Source: Limnomonas spitsbergensis
Taxonomy: Eukaryota > Chlorophyta > Chlorophyceae > Chlamydomonadales
Direction: 5' to 3'
Length of the DNA stretch: 64,000 nt
Assembly (NCBI GenBank): GCA_037349105.1
Contig: JAYJMM010000112.1
Location: forward strand, 4,610,501 to 4,674,500
The first letter of the stretch is position 1. The number at the start of each line of letters is the position of its first letter. The position numbers and the translations under genes were made by a program. Under the pieces are notes generated by a model, which did not search any database, was not told the origin of the DNA, and was given only the letters and a program-made list of their open reading frames with translations. Below, piece by piece: positions 51,101 to 60,100 of the stretch.

Positions 51101-54100
51101 CAACTCACCGAGAAATCCATGGTCATGAGTATTCTACCACCCGACTTCCAATCAAATCTGGACGAAAAGACTCCAAAGACAGATCCGGATGGGTTGTACG
51201 CAGCAATCTGCAACAACAGGGCATCACGGGTTTGGACAGTGCTCCGCAGGTAAAGACGGAGCATCTTTACCACTAGAAAAATAAAGTGCTTTGGCACTTT
51301 GGGGATTGTGCCCTCGCCCTTGAAGCAGAAGAACAGTGGCCTGCGGCGTAATCCGCTATATAGGCTTTGCGTGAAAAGTAATTACCCTACTATCAGTTTC
51401 AGTTGGTGTCCTTTCTAATTGATTCCGTGTTCTGACAAAAAATTATCGGAAATTCTGGCCCCGGCATATCGTTAACTCTGTCCAGGGTTGTTGCCGTTAA
51501 CTCTGTCCAGGATTGTTGCCGAGACTAATTCTTTGGTTGTGCCCCTGGTTTTACCCGAAATTGGTTTATGAAAAACCCGACTTTCAGTTTTTTCTGTCTA
51601 CAAAACAGTCATCTCAATCAAGGGGAGCGCACATCCCACGCTACCCTAAACTTGAATCTGCTGCTGCATCAGAGCCTCACCCAGGTGCTTCCAGGAACGC
51701 AGTTCGGCAGCGTCCCAGCCAAGCGCGTCATCGCCCGCATCTGACGATTGCTCGCTAGTATCGACCCCGTACTGCAAATTGGGTTGCTATTCAGCTGCTA
51801 CTGTGGCTCCTCTTTCTGTTGTGGCGATTCCTGCTGCTGCTGCTGTTGCATCCCTTTCTCCTCTGTCCGCTTTTACCAGCCGCGGGTGCTCTGAAGTGGG
51901 AAAGCTTTCTGTGCCTGTCTTTTGCTGATCCATGCTGGACCCTGCCGGCGAGGGGGACTCCAACTAAATGATTCATGTCATGATAGACACACGGATTAGC
52001 GTGTATAAAGAAGCAGTGGGCACAGTGCGGTAAACACACACACATTTCCCCGAAGTAAATCCGTTTTTTCAAAAAATCTACGCTTGGTTTGTTATAAGAA
52101 GGTGACTCTAACCATGCTGGTCTTGGTTTCATGTTTGGAAACTATTTTGGAAACCACCTGAGACTGACGGTAGGGGCACCGGTTTATAATGGGGTGCGCG
52201 GACCTGCTGCGCGCTACTATTCATTCGAAAACCCGATGGTGCGTGCTAACTTTGCCTCCAGCATCAACGATTTTTCCAGGCCCGAGAGAGGCGGGCCAGT
52301 ACTGGCACACGCTACGTCCCCGTGTCCTTCACCGACTGAGAAGGGTCAATAAACTATGTCTCGCCCGCACGCCATTGAAACGTGCCACGCACTCATTTTC
52401 ATGAATTCACTTTTTGGGTGGCGCGCGGTCAAACAGTAAAACTACGAAGACAGGATTCCGGATTTAACGATCGGAGCCCCATGTCTTTGCCCCCATTTGT
52501 TCCCTAAAAGACATATACTAACCCATGCATGATTCCTTGCTCTCACTTGCAAGGACATGGTCTTGGCATTCTTGAGTAAGCCTCCGTCCATCAGATAGGT
52601 GACCGTCTGCCTCGCCCTCAAATTTGAAAGATGAACGTTGAGGGCGACGGGGTAGCCATCCGCGTAGTCTGCAGTCATCGTGAGTGAATCAATATGAATG
52701 TGACTTTTGTGGGTTAAGGGATGAAGGCTTCAATCTTAGGGCTCAGGGTTTGGGGATGAGGGTTAAGGGATGAGGGTTTAGGAGCAAGAATATAGTTATG
52801 TTGTGCAAATTGATTGGCTAGACACATAGGCAGTGGGAGTTGAGGCGAAAAAGTAAGCTACGCCCCCGAGGGGCATGCGCGTGAAGTACTAAACAATGCA
52901 GCTCGGGGCCAAATAGTTTCCCTAAAGCCACACCTTAGCGGCATGTGTGAATACGGTATCACAAATTTCAATTATTTGCACCAAAACAAACATGTTTAAC
53001 CATTTCCACATCATGCCGCACTAAAAATATACCCAACCCTACGGAATTTTAGTAAACACTCGACCCTACGGAATTTTAGTAAATACTTGACCCCTTCCTT
53101 TATGCCAGGCATGGCTTCACGTACTTGGCAGGGGATGATGGAAGAAGCCATAAGGTAGGCTGCCGGAAGGGTTGACTTGATCCAAGTCAAACCCTAAATT
53201 TCACTTACCAGGCAGGGGATGATGGAAGAAGCCATAAGGGAGGCTGCTGGAGGGGTGGACTTGATCCAAGTCAAACCCTAAATTTCACTTACTTGGCAGG
53301 GGATGATGGAAGAAGCCATAAGGTGGGCTGCTGGAAGGGTCAACTTGATTCAAGTCGGACCCTAAATTTCACTTACTTGGCAGGGGATGGTGGAAGAAGC
53401 CATAAGGGAGGCTGCTGGAGGGGTTGACTTGATCTGAATCACTTGAGTTGTAGTAGTCATCGACAATTGACAAACCGTTGTATAAAGACGACAACCTGGT
53501 GGGTCACACAAAATAGAATAGAGGGTGTTGGACGGAGGCCATCTTGTATACTGTTTTGGATGCAAGTCGAGGACATAAGGCGGGGTGAGGGAACAATGAT
53601 CACTGATCAACTGATGATGGCTTTATTTCAGGCGAGCAGTTTTTTTTGTCTCTTGCTATGGAAGCTTCATCCATTCTCACGATTTGCTTATCAAATAACC
53701 CACACTGGTTCAATGTCATCGAGAAGAGGCATGACAGGGACGCGCTCTTCAACATCGCTAGAAATTCAATCCAATATTGGACACCCAACATTTAGACCCT
53801 TAAGTGTCCCATTGCTTTTACCATGAAAAGGTGGGGTCGTTGCCAATGGCCCTCAATTTCCCCGGGAAGCCTGATGTCATCGTAGTGTATGCAGTCTCAG
53901 TCGGGCATGCCGACGCCAACGCAAGTTTGGAGAATGTCGAGGGCTTACAGCCAGAGGCAGCCTGTGCACCCTGTGTGTATGTGTGGCGAGCAACAGGAAC
54001 AAAAGTTACAAGATTTTCCGGTAGATAAGATCTTGTACGGTCAATGCCAACCATGTGGCAAACTCTGAGCGAAGCGTTCATAAATACAATAAATCACGCA

Positions 54101-57100
54101 TGTGCCAACTTCAGGGTTAAGGGTTCAAAGCCTAAACCCTATCATGCTAACTGTACATACAGGTGTAGCCCGGCATGAAATTAACAATGCGTTTTTTTTT
54201 ACTTAATGTACGCACTTGGTCATGGTTCAGCAACTCCCCACCGTTGATAATTACCTGACACTAAAATAGTAAACTCCACGAGCCATTGGCATTCAGGTTG
54301 GCGTTCAAATTACGTTTTCCCCCCAGTGCCTCACCCATGTGCTGGGTCTCTGGACGACATGAAGGAATAGTCCCGCCAGGACACGGTTCATGCAGCTTTC
54401 CTCCAAGCACCTGCAAAAACACGGTTCAGACAGTTCAAAAGCACGGTTCATGAACACGGTTCAAGAACACCTTTCTTGCATCTTTCCTCCAAGCACCTAC
54501 GAGAACATATACACACAAACCGTGTGCACAGCAAGCTAAGCTGGCCATCCCGGGCATTTGTGCTTTCCATAAGCAAACTCAACAGATGACGAAAATGAAG
54601 AAGTATTCATCAAAGACAACCTCAAATGAGTCACACGCGCCCCTCCCCCCTCGTCTCCCCCTCCTCACATGACCCCCCCCCCCCCCCCCCTGTCTACCAC
54701 TCCCCCCTCCCCTGCCCCCCCCCTGTCTCATCTCTTGCTAGCCAAACACACGCCCCCCCCCCCCTTCTGCCCTTATTGCCCCTCCTTCCCAATCGCCCAT
54801 GTAAGGTAGGGTATACAACTGCTAGGACATCCACTCGATATTTTTGGTCAGCGCTCCACACCTACAACATTCAACATCCACAACATTTCACACCTACTCA
54901 TGGAGCTTCAAAATAAATGCATGCATGACACTACTCTACTTGGACAGCCACTCCCTAGGGGTGCATAATTTTGTTTTCTTACTTCCTCTCTCTGGACAGC
55001 CACTCACCGCTTGGGATCAGCATTCCACACCTGCAACACAAATTTGCAAAACAAACGAAACATTATTATGAAGGGTGAGCAGAGGCAGGATACCAGATAT
55101 AAAGTGTACAAAGTGTGAGATACAGCTGATGAGACCTTGAGAGATAAATGCTGCAACCGACAACGGTCCTCCAAATACAACAAATAAGGGGTCGCCGCAT
55201 TTCTCGACACAAACACATTGCGTCTGGGAGACAGTTCACATGCAATAAATCAGTGGGGATGTACATCTGGATCCATCAGGTCAGATACATCAGACAGGAG
55301 GCCGGAATTCTGCTCTCGGCCTCCTGAGATACATCAGATCTGGATCCAGATGTACATCCCCACTGATGCAAGACAGTGTGACTCAATAAATCAGAGGGTG
55401 CGCAATTAAGTGTTCCCTTCAAAGTGTACTGGGTGGCACCTTGGATCCCAATGAGGGCGGGACTCATGCACGCACACGCCATGCATGCACCATGCGCCAT
55501 GCATACACCATGCACGCACGCACCATGCATGCACCATGCGCCATGCATGCACTACATAAATAGAAGGCCATGATGAAGCCCACTTGTGGTTGAACCACCA
55601 TGAAATAAACATCGCCGAATATTTCTAGGAATCAGCACTTACGTCATACAGGTTATAGTTTACAGCACTTACGTCATACAAGTTGTAGTTGATATCGGCA
55701 TCGCCAGAGTCTAGGACATAACCGCCGAAACGTTCGCTCTTGGCAGCATTGGACAACGAAGTGGCTCCACCAGCTCTTTGCAACAGTTGCCGCCTACAGA
55801 ACAACATACAGTTGCAGCAGACAGTTTCAACAGACAGTTGCAGCAGACAGTTGCAGCAGACAGTTGCAGCAGACAGTTGCAGCAGACAGTTGCAGCAGAC
55901 AGTTGCAGCAGTTGCCGCCTACAGAACAACAGACAGTTCCAATGAACACAACTGTTAGAATACGATTGGATGCGATGAACGATGCAATAGATGCGACTTT
56001 CATACCTGTAGAAGGAAAAGATGCAGAGCATATGTAGAACTATTAAAAATCTTATGGGTCAGAACAAACGCATGCTCGCATTCCAATACCGCTACACATC
56101 GAAATATATAAATAATACGCCCTGAAAAGTGAAGAATGAGGAAGCCAGCCATCTGTTTGGATTTAGGACCAGGGAGGCAACTCAGCAAATATGAAAAAAA
56201 AAACGCCATCAACCCCTGGAAGCAAGTAGTGTGAAAATGTGGATTAAGGAAGCCGCCCATTTTGGCCGAAGCATGGGTACAGTTATTCCCCATTTTTACC
56301 TGGCAGTTCTGCCATCTGACGCCGACGTCGTCCCGTTGACAGCCGCTGTGGCATTATCCAGATAGTTGCGAACAGAGAAGCGGACATGAAGCGCGTTGCT
56401 CAGCCTCCGGACACAGATTCCGTATGCCTGCGAACTTGCTGACCTACAGAAATAGAAGTAGTAAAGTCTAGTAAGTAAGAAGATAACAGCAAGTAAAGTC
56501 CAGTAAGTATGAAGATAAAATATGTGTTACTGGGCCTTATCGGCCAGGGGTGTTGGGGTGCAGCGCAGCAGTTTTAGGGTGAAGCGCAGCTCAGGGCCAG
56601 AGCAACATCCTCGTCATAACCATTCCGTAAGGTAAGATTACTGGCCAGCTTATCTGCTAGGCCATCCGGTTTTTGTAAATTTTCAAACCCAGATCGTCAA
56701 ACGCACATCCAAGGATCGAAGCAAGTTAATAGATCTAAGTTAAGGGTTCAGGGTTTACCTAAATAAACCCTAAGAAAGCATTGTTTGTGTGCTCCAGAAC
56801 TGAACTAAGATATGACTTGGCTGGGGGACCTGGCGCAGTCAGGAAGCCCTACCCCATCCGTGGGCAACCAGCCAACAGAAAAGATCCTTTCCTTTCCTTC
56901 CTTTCCTTTTCCTTTATTAAAGCTTTAGGTTAAGGGGTGTCTAAGTCCCTGGAAAATCATGTCGATGAACAATAGAGCATTAATTCATGCTTGTACTGCT
57001 GATTAAACATTTGAACAGAGAATAAAAAAACAATATGAATAAAAACCCTGAACCCCAAACCTGCCTTCTGAACCCCTCTGTTCCCGTAACCGCGCCTCCT

Positions 57101-60100
57101 TCTTATTCCTAGCAGCTTCAGCTACGCATCAGCAACCCATAAGCTACAGATCAGCAACACATCAGCAACCCATCAGCTACAGCTGAGAGGGCCTGGCTCT
57201 GAAAGCCCTGTAACTCAAGCCACTGGCCAGGCAGAGGCTGCTCACATCTGATCAATATGAGCTCAGTGGTGGCCACATGGAATTCAGCCGGCCACCAACC
57301 AGCTGCATGGCATGCCCAGCAAAAGACACTGCTGACTGCCAGCTCACGGCTTCGAGTTCAGGATTTGGGGTTTTAGTGTTAAGGGCACCAGCTCGCGGTG
57401 ATGGGTCAGATGTGGCTCTTGCCCCGAGCAGCGCTGTATGCCCCCTTTACCCGTACGCCCCTAGCTAGGAGGGGGGGGGGGGCGTAGTTTTCCTTAGGGT
57501 GCAGGGTTTGAACATATACGGGTTTGGGTTTAGGGTTAAGGGGGTAGGATTAAGGGTTTACAATTGTAGGGTTTGAGTTAAGGGTTTGAGGGTAAGAATT
57601 CAGAGTTCAGGATGTTTTGCTGTTGGGTTCAGGGTTTAGGGGTTTCATGTTTCTTGTTCAATATTGTGTTTCAATGTTCTTAAACCTTGAACCACAAACC
57701 CTTTCTTTCTGCTCCCAGGTAATTAGCACTCACATCATGACGCCTTCGATCAACCCTAGGTTCTCCAATACGTCTGTTGCGTTGGTGGTGGCGATGGACA
57801 GCGCTGGCTGCAGGTTCCTCATCCCGACGAGCGTCACGGCAAGCGCGGCCGCCAGCTGGGCGTCCATAAGCACCTGGTACTCAGTGACCAAGGGTTAAGG
57901 GTTAAGGGTCAAGGGTTTAGGTTGAAGGCTCAGGGTTGAGGGTGGAGGGTTAAGGTTTGAGGTTTAGGCATCCATGAGCACCTGGTACTCGGTGATCCAG
58001 GGTTACGTGTTTAAGGTTCAGGGTTAAGGCGTCCATGAGCACCTGGTACTCGGTGATCCAGGGTTATGTGTTTAAGGTTCAGGGTTTAGGCGTCCATGAG
58101 TACCTGGTACTCGGTGATCCAGGGTTATGTGTTTAAGGTTCAGATTTTAGGCGTCCATGAGCACCTGGTACTCGGTGATCCAGGGTTATGTGTTTAAGGT
58201 TCAGGGTTTAGGCGTCCATGAGTACCTGGTACTCGGTGATCCAGGGTTATGTGTTTAAGGTTCAGGGTTTAGGCGTCCATGAGCACCTGGTACTCGGTGA
58301 TCCAGGGTTATGTGTTTAAGGTTCAGGGTTTAGGCGTCCATGAGTACCTGGTACTCAGTCATCAAGCTCGACAGCGTTTGGATCCTCTGGTCGATATCGG
58401 CATTGGCTGAGGAGGCCAAGGCCTGGAGGCTGTCGAAAGCCGCTTGACCTCGGGTGTCAAACGTGTCGAAGGTGGGGACGAGGGAGAGCATTGCAGCGGC
58501 CATGCTGGTCGTGGATAGCTGGAAGCATGAGGGGACAAGGAAGTGCATTGCAGTGAGCACAAAGAAGGCTCCCAAAATAATACGTTTTGAAACAATCATT
58601 TGCGGGGATTTGGGGGCATTCAGCACTACCAGGAACCCCCAGGCAAATAATTTGTTTTTAAATAACATTTTGTTTCGGGTTCTCCGGGTAGAGTCATGCC
58701 GCAGTGAAATCAATGAATGCATCGAAGCAAGGTTTGGATATAGACAGGAGCCCATTGCGGCCCAGTTGATGAGCCTGCAGTCAATTTCTAGCAACATCAG
58801 CCATCATTAGGTTTTTCACAACTGAAATACAATTGAGATTCAAATCTAGGTCTGTTGGCCAAGCCGGAAAGTAGTGGCCCAGCTCCAGCCCAGCCCAGCC
58901 CAGCCCAGCCCATCCCAGCGCAGCTCAGCACAGCCCAGCCCGGCCCAGCCCAACCCAGCCCAGCCCAGCCCAGCTCATCCCATCCCATCCCATCCCATCC
59001 CAGCTCAGCTCAGCACAGCCCAGCCCGGCCCAGCCCAACCCAGCCCAGCCCAGCCCAGCTCAGCCCATCCCAGCTCAGCCCAGCCCAGCCCGGCCCAGCC
59101 CAACCCAGCCCAGCCCAGCCCAGCTCCGCCCAGCTCCAGCTTGGTCTGTCTCAGCGTTGGCTGGCATTAAACCCGTAAGCCTTTGCTTTGAACCCTGGAT
59201 CCTTTGCCTTGTGCCCTAAACCCTAAACCCTAACTGACAACCAGCTTCAGCTTTGTCTGTCTTGGCGGCCGCCTCAGCTGCATGGCCTCCATGAACCCTA
59301 GCTCTTCACTCGAAACCAATTTAACCTAACAAAATACTAGCTTCAATAATGCCTGTCTTGGCGGCCACCTCAGTGAAAGTCGCTCTGAAAGCCATACCCT
59401 TAACTCTCATCACGAATCACTAAACATTAAACATTAAAACCTACCTTGATAGCAGCGTCGGCCTGGTCCGTCTTGGCGATTGCCTTATTGATGGCCGCCA
59501 TCAAAACCCTCAAACTTTGAACCTCAAATCAAAAACCCTTGACCTTGCACCCTGCCTGGATAGCCGCATCAACCTGATCCGTCTTGGTGATTGCCTCATT
59601 GATGGCCGCCATCAAATACCATAAACATAAAACCCTAAATCCTGACCCTTACCAGGATGTTGGCATCTGCCTGGTTTGTCATGGCGATCGCCTCAGTGAC
59701 GGCCGTTAATGGAACCTTGTCTACCCAAACCCTTAACCTTGCACTCTACCTGGACGGCGGCATCGTCCTGGTCTTTTTGCCCATGCGAGTGCTTCAGTAA
59801 ATAATGACTGACTTCAAAACCCTAAACCCTAAACCCTGTCCCCTACCTGAATAGCATCGCCGGCATGATCTGTCTTGGCGATCGCCTCGGTGATGGCCGC
59901 CATCAAAACCCTTAACCCTAAATCCTGCCCCCCACCTGGATAGCAGCGTCGGCTTGATCTGTCTTGACGATCGCCTCGGTGATGGCCGCCATCAAGACGT
60001 TGTCTGGAGTGATGACGCTCGTGAGGCACGTCATTGCAGGTGGAGATGTCGACAGCAAGCAGCCGCTCAACTGCCCAGGGGTGCAGACCGGGGAAGGAGG

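Noticed and set aside
58855..59178. Pro/Gln/Ser-rich ORFs on the plus strand
   Set aside because: They are read from the CCCAGC simple repeat in an intron.
59240..59903. Series of genuine 57-nt mini-exons
   Set aside because: Spacers of about 25-45 nt would be shorter than normal introns, several copies have lost AG or GT, and one appears to need a GC donor. I kept the array as intronic, noting that the copy at 59903-59847 is intact.
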